Assembly: GCA_045631225.1 (NCBI GenBank)
Contig: JAZQUG010000047.1
Coordinates: 1 to 64,000, forward strand
DNA: 64,000 nt
Source of the DNA: Fimenecus sp045631225
GTDB lineage: Bacteria > Bacillota > Clostridia > Oscillospirales > Acutalibacteraceae
Direction of reading: 5' to 3'
Below are positions 8,467 through 16,297 of this stretch, one piece after another. How positions within the stretch are numbered: the stretch's first letter is position 1; every line of letters begins with the position of its first letter. The notes below the pieces were generated by a model. That model was given only the letters and a program-made list of their open reading frames with translations. It was not told the DNA's origin and did not search any database. The position numbers were made by a program, and so were the translations under genes.

Positions 8467-9309
8467 ATGAATAACAAAAGAAAAATATATATCGTCTTAA
8501 TGCGTGGTTTAATGGTCGTATCCACTGCTCTGACAGTAGCACTTGTTCTCTTTCTTATGGGTTATGTTTTAGTTAAGGGACTTCCTAATATATCATGGGA
8601 ACTTCTTTCGACAAAGCCCAGTTATATTACTGAAAGAATCGGTATTTTACCCGATGTTCTTAACACGGTTTATATCGTTCTTGCTACACTCGTTATTGTG
8701 TTACCTCTCGGTGTAGGTGCGGCCATATATCTTACAGAATATGCCAAAAATAAAAAGGTTGTAGGTATAATTGAATATGCGTCAGAAACTCTTTCAGGTA
8801 TTCCGTCAATAATATATGGTCTTGTTGGTATGCTTCTTTTTTCGAATAACTTCGGAACCAGTCTTATTGCAGGTGCTTTGACGCTTGTTATTATGAATTT
8901 GCCAACCGTAATGCGTACAACACAGGAAAGCTTGAAAACTGTTCCGCAGAGTTACCGAGAAGGTGCCTTCGGTCTTGGTGCAGGTAAATGGAGAGTAATT
9001 CGCACTGTAGTTCTTCCCGGATGTGTTGACGGTGTGATAACAGGATGTATTTTATCAGTCGGCAGAATACTTGGTGAATCAGCAGCACTGCTCTTTACCG
9101 CAGGCTTTGCCCACGCTCTCAACGGTATTTTTGAAGGACTTACAAGTCCCGGTGCAACATTGACCGTAGCACTTTATGTATATGCAAAAGAGGAAGGCGA
9201 ATTTGGTGTTGCCTTTGCTATTGCAGCAATTCTTATGATTTTAACATTACTTATAAACTTGTCTGCCACAATGGTAGGAAAACATTTTTCTAAGAGGAGA
9301 GGCGTATGA
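8467..9309 (+). CDS. pstA: Phosphate ABC transporter permease PstA
   Basis: 280 residues, second membrane subunit of the Pst importer. Six hydrophobic helices, the SGIPSIIYGLVGML segment shared with PstC, and the EAA-type loop with YREGAFGLGAGKWR followed by GCILSVGRILGESAAL. RBS AAGGAG just before the ATG. Its TGA overlaps the pstB ATG (ATGA), which ties expression of permease and ATPase together. C-terminus ends in a basic tail as usual. Confidence 0.94.
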   Translation: MNNKRKIYIVLMRGLMVVSTALTVALVLFLMGYVLVKGLPNISWELLSTKPSYITERIGILPDVLNTVYIVLATLVIVLPLGVGAAIYLTEYAKNKKVVGIIEYASETLSGIPSIIYGLVGMLLFSNNFGTSLIAGALTLVIMNLPTVMRTTQESLKTVPQSYREGAFGLGAGKWRVIRTVVLPGCVDGVITGCILSVGRILGESAALLFTAGFAHALNGIFEGLTSPGATLTVALYVYAKEEGEFGVAFAIAAILMILTLLINLSATMVGKHFSKRRGV

Positions 9310-10061
9310 GCGAAATAATGACAGCTAATGATTTATGCTTGTGGTATGGCGAAAATCAGGCTTTAAAAAATATAAACATATCAATTCCTGAAAAGAGCAT
9401 CACAGCTTTAATCGGCCCTTCAGGTTGCGGTAAATCAACCTTTCTTAAAACTCTCAACCGTATGAATGACCTTATCCCAACAGTGAAAATTGAGGGTGAA
9501 GTTTCATATAACGGAAGAAACATTTTTGATAAAGATGTAGATGTAAATGAGCTTCGTCGTGATATTGGTATGGTGTTTCAAAAACCCAATCCTTTCCCTA
9601 TGAGCATATATGATAATATTGCTTACGGGCCACGTACACATGGAATCACAAGCAAAGTAAAACTTGATGAAATCGTAGAAAAAGCACTTAAGGATGCAGC
9701 AATATGGGATGAAGTAAAAGACAGACTCAAGAAAAACGCTCTTGGTCTTTCGGGCGGTCAACAACAGCGTCTTTGTATTGCTCGTGCTCTTGCGGTAGAG
9801 CCAAAAGTGTTACTTATGGACGAGCCAACATCAGCTCTTGACCCTATTTCAACTTCCAGAATTGAAGAACTTGCATTGCAATTGAAAGAAAAATATACTA
9901 TAATCATAGTAACTCATAATATGCAACAAGCAGTTCGTATTTCTGATAATACAGCGTTCTTCCTTCTTGGTGAATTAATTGAAGTTGATAAAACAGAAAA
10001 ATTGTTCTCTCAACCCGCAGATAAACGTACAGAGGATTATATTACAGGAAGGTTTGGATGA
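9306..10061 (+). CDS. pstB: Phosphate ABC transporter ATPase PstB
   Basis: 251 residues, cytosolic ATPase driving phosphate import. Walker A GPSGCGKST (37-45), Q-loop FQKPNPFP with Q92, ABC signature LSGGQQQR (148-155), Walker B VLLMDEPTSALDP (168-180) and switch histidine in VTHNM (about 208). The FQKPNPFPMSIYDN block is diagnostic for PstB among ABC ATPases. Start overlaps the end of pstA by 4 nt. Confidence 0.97.
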   Translation: MSEIMTANDLCLWYGENQALKNINISIPEKSITALIGPSGCGKSTFLKTLNRMNDLIPTVKIEGEVSYNGRNIFDKDVDVNELRRDIGMVFQKPNPFPMSIYDNIAYGPRTHGITSKVKLDEIVEKALKDAAIWDEVKDRLKKNALGLSGGQQQRLCIARALAVEPKVLLMDEPTSALDPISTSRIEELALQLKEKYTIIIVTHNMQQAVRISDNTAFFLLGELIEVDKTEKLFSQPADKRTEDYITGRFG

Positions 10062-10062
10062 T

Positions 10063-10707
10063 ATGAGAAGCAGATTTGATGAGCAACTTGGTTTGCTTAA
10101 TAAAAAGATGATTGAAATGGGAGCACAGTGCGAAGAACTTATTGCTTTAGTTGCGAAAGCATTGTTAAACGGCGACGCAGAAAGTGCTAAAAAGGCAAAA
10201 TCACAAGGTCACGAAATTGACCAAATGGAAAGAGAAATTGAATCCATTTGTCTGAAACTCTTGCTTCAACAGCAACCTGTTGCAAAAGACCTTCGTGTAA
10301 TTTCGGCAGCTCTTAAAATGATAACTGATATGGAAAGAATCGGAGACCAGGCAGAAGATATTGCAGAGATTATACCTTTTCTTAACGGTAAAACGGGTGC
10401 TGAATTCGATGATTTCAAGCTTATGGCCCAAGTGACCTGCAAAATGGTAACTAACAGTATTGATGCTTATGTAAGACAGGATGTTAAGCTTGCAAAAGCC
10501 GTTCTTGAGCACGATGATATAGTTGATGATGCTTTCAGAAAAATGAAGGCTTCTTTAATTAAAATGATTGCCGATAACAATGCAGATGGTGAATATGCCA
10601 TTGACCTGCTTATGATAGCAAAATACTTTGAACGCATTGGAGACCATGCAACAAACATAGCAGAATGGGTTGAATTTTCTGTAACAGGTGTTCATAAAGG
10701 AGAGTAA
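10063..10707 (+). CDS. phoU: PhoU phosphate-transport regulator
   Basis: 214 residues, all-helical protein with two PhoU repeats. Each carries the metal-binding E/D-xxx-D motif: MERIGDQAEDIAE (about 106-118) and FERIGDHATNIAEW (about 189-202). PhoU links the Pst transporter to the sensor kinase and keeps the regulon off when phosphate is plentiful. A longer reading frame begins inside pstB, but the ATG at 10063, one base after the pstB stop and 10 nt after AGGAAGG (10046-10052), is the natural start. The two-component pair follows directly, matching its role in signalling. Confidence 0.95.
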   Translation: MRSRFDEQLGLLNKKMIEMGAQCEELIALVAKALLNGDAESAKKAKSQGHEIDQMEREIESICLKLLLQQQPVAKDLRVISAALKMITDMERIGDQAEDIAEIIPFLNGKTGAEFDDFKLMAQVTCKMVTNSIDAYVRQDVKLAKAVLEHDDIVDDAFRKMKASLIKMIADNNADGEYAIDLLMIAKYFERIGDHATNIAEWVEFSVTGVHKGE

Positions 10708-10710
10708 TTT

Positions 10711-11385
10711 ATGATTTGGTGTGTTGACGACGACAATACTATCCGTGAAATTGAGGTTTACACTTTAGAGCAAACGGGCTTTACTGCCCGTGGCTTTGCT
10801 GACGGTGTTTCTATGCTGGAGGCTCTTAAAGCTGAAATCCCCGAACTCATTATTTTAGATATTATGATGCCTGAACCTGACGGGATTGAAGTGCTTAAAA
10901 GACTTCGTTCAGAACCTAAATATAAAGATATTCCCGTTATTATGGCAACAGCCAAGGGTACAGAAATGGACAAAATCGGTGGTTTGAACTCAGGTGCTGA
11001 CGATTATCTTGTAAAACCTTTCGGTGTTATGGAAATGGTTGCTCGCGTGAATGCAGTTCTTCGTCGCACAACAAAAGTAGTTCCCACTGATGATATAACT
11101 GTTGGGGCAATTACTCTTAAAGAGAAAGAGCATAAAGTAATTGCTGACAGTAAAAAAATTGAACTTACCCATAAGGAATTTGAAATGCTTAAATTTTTTA
11201 TGCTAAATCCGGGAATGGTATTTTCAAGAGATAGGCTGATGAGTGAAATATGGGGAATGAATTACATCGGTGAAACTCGTACTGTTGATATGCATATCAA
11301 AACTCTTCGTCAGAAACTTGGAAATGCCGGTGGTCAGATAAAAACAGTAATCGGTGTGGGTTACAGATTGGAGAATGAAGTATGA
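10711..11385 (+). CDS. phoP: OmpR/PhoB-family response regulator (PhoP-like)
   Basis: 224 residues. Receiver domain with acidic pocket D6-D8, phosphoacceptor D50 in LIILDIMMPEPDG, T80 and K102 in YLVKPF; C-terminal winged-helix DNA-binding domain from about 128, including the WGMNYIGETRTVDMHIKTLR recognition region. Placed between phoU and the kinase, so it is the likely transcriptional activator of the phosphate regulon and may bind the TTTAC repeats before pstS. The name PhoP follows Firmicutes usage; PhoB would be equally fitting. RBS GGAGAG just before the ATG; its end overlaps the kinase start by 4 nt. Confidence 0.9.
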   Translation: MIWCVDDDNTIREIEVYTLEQTGFTARGFADGVSMLEALKAEIPELIILDIMMPEPDGIEVLKRLRSEPKYKDIPVIMATAKGTEMDKIGGLNSGADDYLVKPFGVMEMVARVNAVLRRTTKVVPTDDITVGAITLKEKEHKVIADSKKIELTHKEFEMLKFFMLNPGMVFSRDRLMSEIWGMNYIGETRTVDMHIKTLRQKLGNAGGQIKTVIGVGYRLENEV

Positions 11386-13028
11386 GAAAAAAGATATTTC
11401 GCTCCATTTTTACAGTAGCATTGGTTGTTTTACTCGCAAGTATCGGTATTGCAACAAGTTTTCTTTATGACCATTTCAATACTTCACAGCAAAGTCAGTT
11501 ACAAGCGGAACTTCACCTTGTTGCTGATACCGTTAACGAGGTAGGTATTGAATACTTTGAAACCTTTGATTCAAGTGTTTTCCGTTTTACAGTTGTTGGT
11601 GCAGATGGTAGTGTTCTTTATGATACCCAGGCAATCGCCAATGAAATGGAAAATCACGCCGACAGAGAAGAAATCATTGAAGCATTTCAACGCGGTAAAG
11701 GAAGCAGTGCAAGAACATCTTCAACTCTTACAGAAAAGACTTTTTACGAGGCAGTTTTACTTGAAAACGGTGATGTTCTTCGTATTTCAGTAAACCAACT
11801 CACCATAGGTGCTCTTATTGTTGGTATGCTTCCAGCAATTTTTGTTATTATACTTATTGCAACCGTTGTTGCTATTGTTCTTTCACTCACAATGGCAAAA
11901 CATGTTACTGAACCACTTATGAACCTTGACCTTGAACGTCCTGCTGAGAACGTGGCTTATGAAGAACTTACACCTATACTTACAAAATTACATAAGCAAC
12001 ACAAGCAAATCAAAAAGCAAACTAAATCAATCCGTCGCAAGTCAGAAGAGTTTGACCAGATTGTAGCGTCAATGAATGAAGGTCTTGTTCTTCTTGACGA
12101 ACACGCTATGATTTTAAGTATTAATCAAGCGGCAAAGAAAATTTTCGGTGTCAACAAAGATGTTAAGGGCGATGATTTCCTTTTATATGACCGTACAAGT
12201 AAAACGAGCAAAGCCATATGGGATGCTCTTGAAGAAAAACACTCCGAATATACCGAAGAAAGAAACGGGTCTGTATATCAGTTTACAGTTAATCCTATTG
12301 AATCATCAGGTAAGGTGCTCGGTGTAATCATACTTGTTTTTGACGTTACTGACCGTGCCTTTGCGGAGCGTAACCGTCAGGAATTTACTGCAAACGTCAG
12401 TCATGAACTTAAAACTCCCCTTCAGTCTATTATCGGAAGTACGGAGCTTCTTGAAACAGGTCTCGTAAAAGACGAAGACAAAGGAAAATTTATTGGAAAT
12501 ATACGAAAAGAAGCATCAAGACTTGTATCTTTAATCAATGATATTATCCGTCTTTCACAGCTTGATGAAAACGTAGAGTCCGCTACTGAAACAGTAGAAC
12601 TTATGAGTGTTGCAAATGAGGTTGTTGAGGTGCTTTCCACATCAGCATCAGAGAAAAATATCAGCTTATATGTAGATGGTGAACCTTGCACAATCTTCGG
12701 TGTACAGCGTTATATTTATGAGATTATTTATAACCTTTGTGACAATGCAATCCGTTATAACGTTGACGGTGGAAAGGTTACGATAAAAATTTCTAAAGAA
12801 TCAGGAAGTCCCGAAATCTCTGTCACAGATACAGGTATAGGAATTGCACCTGAACACCAGGGACGTATTTTTGAAAGATTTTACAGAGTTGATAAAAGCC
12901 ACTCAAAAGAAACAGGCGGAACAGGTCTCGGTCTTTCGATTGTAAAACACGCCGTTCAGTATCATAACGCCAGAGTATCCCTTGAAAGTGAAGTCGGTAA
13001 CGGCACTACTGTTACTGTAAAATTCTAA
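11382..13028 (+). CDS. phoR: PhoR-like sensor histidine kinase
   Basis: 548 residues. Two membrane helices (about 7-27 and 142-170) enclose an extracytoplasmic sensor of about 115 residues. Then a short degenerate HAMP-like linker, a coiled helix, a PAS domain (about 222-325), HisKA with phosphorylated H341 in FTANVSHELKTPLQ, and HATPase_c with N-box NLCDNAIRYN (451-460), G1 DTGIG (483-487), F-box and G2 GGTGLGLS (512-519). The layout TM-sensor-TM-PAS-HisKA-HATPase is that of Firmicutes PhoR. Starts inside the stop of the response regulator. Predicted to phosphorylate it under phosphate limitation, with PhoU as brake. Confidence 0.9.
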   Translation: MRKKIFRSIFTVALVVLLASIGIATSFLYDHFNTSQQSQLQAELHLVADTVNEVGIEYFETFDSSVFRFTVVGADGSVLYDTQAIANEMENHADREEIIEAFQRGKGSSARTSSTLTEKTFYEAVLLENGDVLRISVNQLTIGALIVGMLPAIFVIILIATVVAIVLSLTMAKHVTEPLMNLDLERPAENVAYEELTPILTKLHKQHKQIKKQTKSIRRKSEEFDQIVASMNEGLVLLDEHAMILSINQAAKKIFGVNKDVKGDDFLLYDRTSKTSKAIWDALEEKHSEYTEERNGSVYQFTVNPIESSGKVLGVIILVFDVTDRAFAERNRQEFTANVSHELKTPLQSIIGSTELLETGLVKDEDKGKFIGNIRKEASRLVSLINDIIRLSQLDENVESATETVELMSVANEVVEVLSTSASEKNISLYVDGEPCTIFGVQRYIYEIIYNLCDNAIRYNVDGGKVTIKISKESGSPEISVTDTGIGIAPEHQGRIFERFYRVDKSHSKETGGTGLGLSIVKHAVQYHNARVSLESEVGNGTTVTVKF

Positions 13029-13041
13029 TAAATAAAAAATT

Positions 13042-13075
13042 TCCCGTTGGATAAACAAGTGCCTATCCAACGGGA
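13042..13075 (-). terminator. 12-bp hairpin between phoR and the regulator fragment
   Basis: TCCCGTTGGATA (13042-13053) pairs perfectly with TATCCAACGGGA (13064-13075). On the minus strand it is followed by AATTTTTTATTT, so it is a good terminator for the leftward gene fragment; on the plus strand the tail is poor, though the hairpin may still end the phoR transcript. Confidence 0.75.
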
Positions 13076-13087
13076 TTATGTTATAAA

Positions 13088-13494
13088 TTACAGAATCTCA
13101 TCGCTATAAATCGCTCTTTCTCCAACAATAAAATCAGGACTGTTAATAGCGGTAATAAAAATGCTTTCTGACTTAATCCTTGCTTTTTCACAAAGTTGTT
13201 TTATATCTTCTGTTCAAGTTCTTCAGAGATTTTCTCGTAATCAGCTTGTTCATCACTATCAACCTTACCATCTTCAAGAATTTCCATAAGACGGATTTTT
13301 TCGTGATTAACATTTCGAAGAGACACTGCCATATTAACGAGAATTTCGTGAATACTGCCATTGAATGTCACCTCTGGTGCATCAATTCTGCCTATTGCAC
13401 ACTCGTTGCAACAGTAATAATTACGAAGCTCAGGCTTGTTGTATCTTTTAGCCATTGCAACAACGTCTTCATGGTGCGAGTGTTCATAAGGGAT
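13088..13494 (-). pseudogene. Broken C-terminal part of an XRE-type regulator from a mobile element
   Basis: The minus strand encodes HEDVVAMAKRYNKPELRN followed by YYCCNECAIG..., which resembles the C-terminal half of helix-turn-helix regulators found on clostridial transposons and conjugative elements. The helix-turn-helix domain is missing. The first frame (from the ATG at 13455) ends at 13201 in SEELEQKI-stop; a second frame, beginning with EDIKQLCEKARIKSES and ending at TAA 13090-13088, continues the family-like sequence after a small deletion and frameshift. In the first frame an upstream stop (13497-13495) bounds the remnant. Taken together this is a decayed gene rather than an 84-residue protein, though translation of the short frame cannot be excluded. 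Family recall is from memory, not a search. Confidence 0.6.
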
Positions 13495-13583
13495 TTACTC
13501 AAAATACAAGTAAAACCGGCTTCAAACATAGTATTCTACACTCCTGCTGTTGCTTAATAGAGAAACAAACGGAGGTTTACATA

Positions 13584-13862
13584 ATGTCAACTATCATTGA
13601 AGATTTCTACTATGGCAACCTTGAGCCACAAGAAGTCAATTCAGAATTAACACCTAAACTTAAGAAGAAACTGAGTAACCTTGCAGAGAAGGAAGAGCAG
13701 CTTTCAGCAAGATTGAACGGTGAGGATAAAGAGCTGTTTCAAAACTATGTAAGTGCTTACATTGAATTTTCAACTACAAGTAATGCCGACAGCTTTATAT
13801 CAGGCTTTAGTCTCGGTGCAAGATTTACATACGACACATTTGTTAAGAATATGAAAGGATGA
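13584..13862 (+). CDS. DUF6809-like small protein of mobile elements
   Basis: 92 residues, function unknown. The sequence MSTIIEDFYYGNLEPQE with a following helical stretch and the C-terminal SFISGFSLGARFTYDTF fits the small DUF6809 family common on clostridial transposons, usually next to TnpV or recombinase genes. The ATG at 13584 follows a good GGAGG (13571-13575); longer upstream reading is not supported. Ends overlapping the region of the TnpV start. No membrane segment or catalytic motif is visible. Confidence 0.65.
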   Translation: MSTIIEDFYYGNLEPQEVNSELTPKLKKKLSNLAEKEEQLSARLNGEDKELFQNYVSAYIEFSTTSNADSFISGFSLGARFTYDTFVKNMKG

Positions 13863-13870
13863 ATGCTACT

Positions 13871-14236
13871 ATGAAAAACAATACAAATATTATATACAGA
13901 CAAGTTGGAGATTATAATATTCCGAATCTCATTTTACCGTCCGAAGAAGCAAACATCAGACTCGGCAAATGGGGAATGCTACATAAGGACTATCTGCTGA
14001 AACATAAGAAAGTGTTATTTGCAACCCTACTCGCAGAAGGAAAACTTTATCAACACTGTGCTGAGGTTGAAAAGCAGGCACAGCAGATGTTTGATACTCT
14101 GGTTGAACAGATGAAACAAACTGAAGGTGTAACAGAGACACTTAAAGAAGAGAATCAGATAGAGTGGGTTGGTCGGATGAATAATATCCGTAACAGGGCT
14201 AAAGAAATAGTAACTAATGATATAATTTATAGCTAA
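13871..14236 (+). CDS. tnpV: TnpV-family transposon-encoded protein
   Basis: 121 residues. The family signature is clear: IIYRQVGDYNIPNLILP near the N-terminus, GKWGMLHKDYL (about 37-47), then a helical region and NQIEWVGRMNNIRNRAKEIV near the end. TnpV was first noted on Tn4451-type mobilisable transposons; its function is unknown. An ATG at 13859 overlaps the previous stop, but the ATG at 13871 lies 11 nt after AAAGGA and gives the normal N-terminus. No recombinase, relaxase or other transposon gene remains nearby, so this is a relic of an element rather than a complete one. Confidence 0.8.
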   Translation: MKNNTNIIYRQVGDYNIPNLILPSEEANIRLGKWGMLHKDYLLKHKKVLFATLLAEGKLYQHCAEVEKQAQQMFDTLVEQMKQTEGVTETLKEENQIEWVGRMNNIRNRAKEIVTNDIIYS

Positions 14237-14242
14237 TCAAAA

Positions 14243-14357
14243 ATGGCACCTTACCTCACAGCAGAAGAACAGCGGTATGTCTTCAATGTCTTGCAACAAA
14301 CTGATAGCACAAGGCAGATATACGGATGCTGTTGACGAGGTTATAATGAAATTGTGA
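14243..14357 (+). pseudogene. Short out-of-frame gene remnants after tnpV
   Basis: Two overlapping short frames: MAPYLTAEEQRYVFNVLQQ... (14243-14335) and MSSMSCNKLIAQGRYTDAVD... (14277-14357). Both look like protein-coding sequence, and the second picks up where the first drifts off, as expected of a frameshifted fragment. The first resembles the APYL-x-x-EEQ stretch seen in ParB-like proteins of mobile elements, but this is a weak recollection. Probably further decayed cargo of the tnpV element. Confidence 0.35.
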
Positions 14358-14370
14358 AAATGGATACATA

Positions 14371-14398
14371 GCGGCAGAGATTTTTCTCTGTCGCTTTT
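14371..14398 (+). terminator. Rho-independent terminator downstream of the tnpV relic
   Basis: GCGGCAGAGA (14371-14380) pairs with TCTCTGTCGC (14385-14394), 10 bp with one G-U pair and a TTTT loop, then TTTT. Confidence 0.8.
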
Positions 14399-14424
14399 CT
14401 ATATAGAAAAAAAACAAAAAATTA

Positions 14425-14433
14425 TGCTATAAT
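14425..14433 (+). promoter_or_regulatory. Extended -10 promoter of the nuclease-like gene
   Basis: TGCTATAAT (TG-N-TATAAT) ends 32 bp before the ATG at 14466. No convincing -35 is present, which is common for extended -10 promoters. Confidence 0.5.
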
Positions 14434-14465
14434 ATTCTAAATTATAAGTTAGAGGGGTTACTGTT

Positions 14466-15506
14466 ATGACCAAATCAGAACAATTACTAAGTGTTTTTTC
14501 TGAAGATTACTTTTTTAAAGAGTTGGTTTTCGATAATTTGTGTTTTACTCCAGTAGGTGGTACAAAAATTGAGCTGGCTGATTTGATTATTAATCTTGGG
14601 GATATAATAATCGCCATTCAATTAAAAGAACGAAATACAGCAGACCAGTCATTTGAAGAAAGCATTGAAAATAAATGGCTACAGAAAAAATGTAAAGTTG
14701 CAAAAGGACAAGTAAAGGAATCTCTACAACTAATATCATCAGGTGAACTACCCACATTTCAAAATAAACGCGGACAGAACATTTCCTTCTCATCAAATGC
14801 AGAGGTTATTCCGCTGGTTGTTTTTGAAAATGAATACATTGATAAATATCCGCACCTTTTAAGGAAACATTCCGAAAGTGGGATGAATATCAATTGTATG
14901 TCATTTGATGATTATGTGGAAATGTGCAAAACACTCGTTTCACCCATTGAGATTGCATCTTATTTAGAGTACAGAAAAGATTTATATGCGCGTGAAGGCG
15001 ATATAGACATTATAATTTTTGACGGGGTTGGTGACGAATTAATTATTACTAAACCCACTCAACGTGAATCCTTGGTAATGCAGTTTTTGGCTGAAACATA
15101 TAGTTTTTCTGAAGCTGAAAATCATCTATCCACTTTACAGTTTTTCAGAAATTTTCTTCATCAACTACCTGAACACACGGTTAATAGTTCAAAAGAGAAT
15201 AGTAGCTACGAGATATTACTTTTTCTCGCACATATGAATAGACGAGAAATTTCTTCATTTTGGGATCTATTAAATCTAACAAAAGAAGAAAATGAAAAGG
15301 GAAAGACCGGCCTTCTTCATTCTCTTAGAAGTGGTGAAGATTTTGTGGTCTTGTTTGTATCTGGCACGATCAAACCAGTAGATGTGTTTTTACCAATGAT
15401 AAGAAGAACAGCAGATATAAATCGTATTCTTGAAGTTGCCGTATATGAAATAAGTTCCGACCAATTTGCTATTGATTTTTTGTATTGGGAAAGCACAAAA
15501 AATTAG
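14466..15506 (+). CDS. Uncharacterised protein with PD-(D/E)XK nuclease-like N-terminus
   Basis: 346 residues; not recognised as a named family. Near the N-terminus the sequence KIELADLIINLGDIIIAIQ followed by LKERN gives E36-xx-D39-x12-Q52-x-K54, the strand-turn-strand pattern of the PD-(D/E)XK nuclease core in its QxK variant, as in many restriction and repair nucleases. The rest is soluble with no membrane segment. Standalone gene with its own extended -10 promoter, RBS AGAGGGG (14451-14457) and a terminator 20 nt after the stop, sitting in a mobile-element island just after a tnpV relic. A defence nuclease is a reasonable guess; a catalytically dead or structural role is equally open. No methyltransferase or partner gene is adjacent. 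Confidence 0.6.
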   Translation: MTKSEQLLSVFSEDYFFKELVFDNLCFTPVGGTKIELADLIINLGDIIIAIQLKERNTADQSFEESIENKWLQKKCKVAKGQVKESLQLISSGELPTFQNKRGQNISFSSNAEVIPLVVFENEYIDKYPHLLRKHSESGMNINCMSFDDYVEMCKTLVSPIEIASYLEYRKDLYAREGDIDIIIFDGVGDELIITKPTQRESLVMQFLAETYSFSEAENHLSTLQFFRNFLHQLPEHTVNSSKENSSYEILLFLAHMNRREISSFWDLLNLTKEENEKGKTGLLHSLRSGEDFVVLFVSGTIKPVDVFLPMIRRTADINRILEVAVYEISSDQFAIDFLYWESTKN

Positions 15507-15525
15507 TAAAAGATATGCCATTAAG

Positions 15526-15560
15526 CCATATTGTTGTTCAAAAAACAGCAATATGGTTTT
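15526..15560 (+). terminator. Terminator of the nuclease-like gene
   Basis: CCATATTGTTGTT (15526-15538) pairs with AACAGCAATATGG (15544-15556), 13 bp with one G-U pair, 5-nt loop, then TTTTTA. Confidence 0.88.
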
Positions 15561-15619
15561 TACTTTTTGATAAGAATATCACGAGTTTTTCAAAAAACCT
15601 TTATTTTCTGTTTCTTTTA

Positions 15620-15628
15620 TGATACAAT
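15620..15628 (+). promoter_or_regulatory. Extended -10 promoter of structured RNA 1
   Basis: TGATACAAT (TG-N-TACAAT). The position 7 bp beyond the hexamer is G15635, exactly the first base of the outer stem of the RNA candidate. Confidence 0.5.
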
Positions 15629-15634
15629 AATAAA

Positions 15635-15826
15635 GCCAAACAAAGCAGAATAAGGAAATTATATTATCAAAGGGATATTATACCCTTTTTTGGTTATCAT
15701 CCGATATGAGTTCGGTAAAAACGTGACTCCACTCGGATGGTAATAAGGTTTCCTTTTCTGTTTGAGCTTTGTTTGGCGACAATCGGAGTTGCGCTTTTCG
15801 TGCGTGGCTTCGGTCACGCACTTTTT
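15635..15826 (+). ncRNA. Candidate structured noncoding RNA 1 with intrinsic terminator
   Basis: No open frame of note, but strong nested pairing. Outer stem: GCCAAACAAAGC (15635-15646) with GCTTTGTTTGGC (15766-15777), 12 perfect pairs. It continues as AGAA+AAGGAAA (15647-15650, 15652-15658) with TTTCCTT+TTCT (15749-15759), 11 pairs with one bulged T. Inside are a hairpin AAAGGG/CCCTTT (15669-15674, 15683-15688) and a stem TTATCATCCGA/TCGGATGGTAA (15694-15704, 15733-15743) capped by GAGT/ACTC. A terminator with a C(TTCG)G tetraloop (15800-15821) and TTTTT ends it. It matches no RNA class I can name; the rod-like fold recalls 6S RNA, but it is shorter and lacks a central bubble. It lies just upstream of an uncharacterised gene, so a leader role is the alternative. 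Confidence 0.6.
15800..15826 (+). terminator. TTCG-tetraloop terminator of structured RNA 1
   Basis: GTGCGTGGC (15800-15808), TTCG, GTCACGCAC (15813-15821): 9 bp with one G-T pair closed by a C(TTCG)G loop, then TTTTT. Confidence 0.9.
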
Positions 15827-15846
15827 AATTTAGGGAAGGTTGTGGG

Positions 15847-16272
15847 ATGAACATGAAACAATACATAAACAATAAATTGGACGAATTTAACAGAGAACAT
15901 TGTGTTCAAAGTAAGTTGAGCAGTTATGATGGTGACTATCAAAAGCAATGGAAAAAGGATTATAGAGCCATACATCAAAATCTTTGGGGCGAAATCTCTT
16001 CCGTTAACGATGTGCTTGACTATGTTGATAGATATATAAGTTTGGTCGAAAGAGAAGAAAAACTGAATGTAACATATTTGGATATATATGATATCGATTT
16101 GGCGTTATATCGTGCGGTGTATGCTATTAGCAAAATGGCACAATGTTACGATAATCCTAATTGTGATTTTAATACATTTGGAAAGGATAAAATAGATAAT
16201 CTGTTCATTAAATTAGAGAAGACTTATAGCAGAATGAAACAAGAAATTCTTCGGAGAACGATGAACGATTAA
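15847..16272 (+). CDS. Hypothetical protein, 141 residues
   Basis: Not recognised. Soluble, strongly helical and charged; rich in Tyr, Asp and Lys (for example YDGDYQKQWKKDYRA near residues 27-41), ending in a basic helix. No signal peptide, membrane segment or metal motif. Start ATG at 15847 with AGGGAAGG (15832-15839) and 7 nt spacing; a second ATG two codons later is possible. It lies 20 nt after the terminator of structured RNA 1 and 25 nt before a zinc-ribbon membrane protein, with which it probably forms an operon. Whether terminator read-through from the RNA feeds this gene cannot be judged from sequence. Confidence 0.6.
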   Translation: MNMKQYINNKLDEFNREHCVQSKLSSYDGDYQKQWKKDYRAIHQNLWGEISSVNDVLDYVDRYISLVEREEKLNVTYLDIYDIDLALYRAVYAISKMAQCYDNPNCDFNTFGKDKIDNLFIKLEKTYSRMKQEILRRTMND

Positions 16273-16297
16273 GTGGTTTTCATAAGGAGGAATTACA

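Noticed and set aside
13180..13557. 125-codon frame on the plus strand
   Set aside because: It lies opposite the regulator remnant, lacks a ribosome binding site, and its composition (Phe/Ile/His-rich) is that of an antisense shadow.
15635..15777. 6S RNA (ssrS)
   Set aside because: The rod shape fits loosely, but the RNA is short, lacks the large central bubble, and lies in accessory DNA rather than in the core genome.
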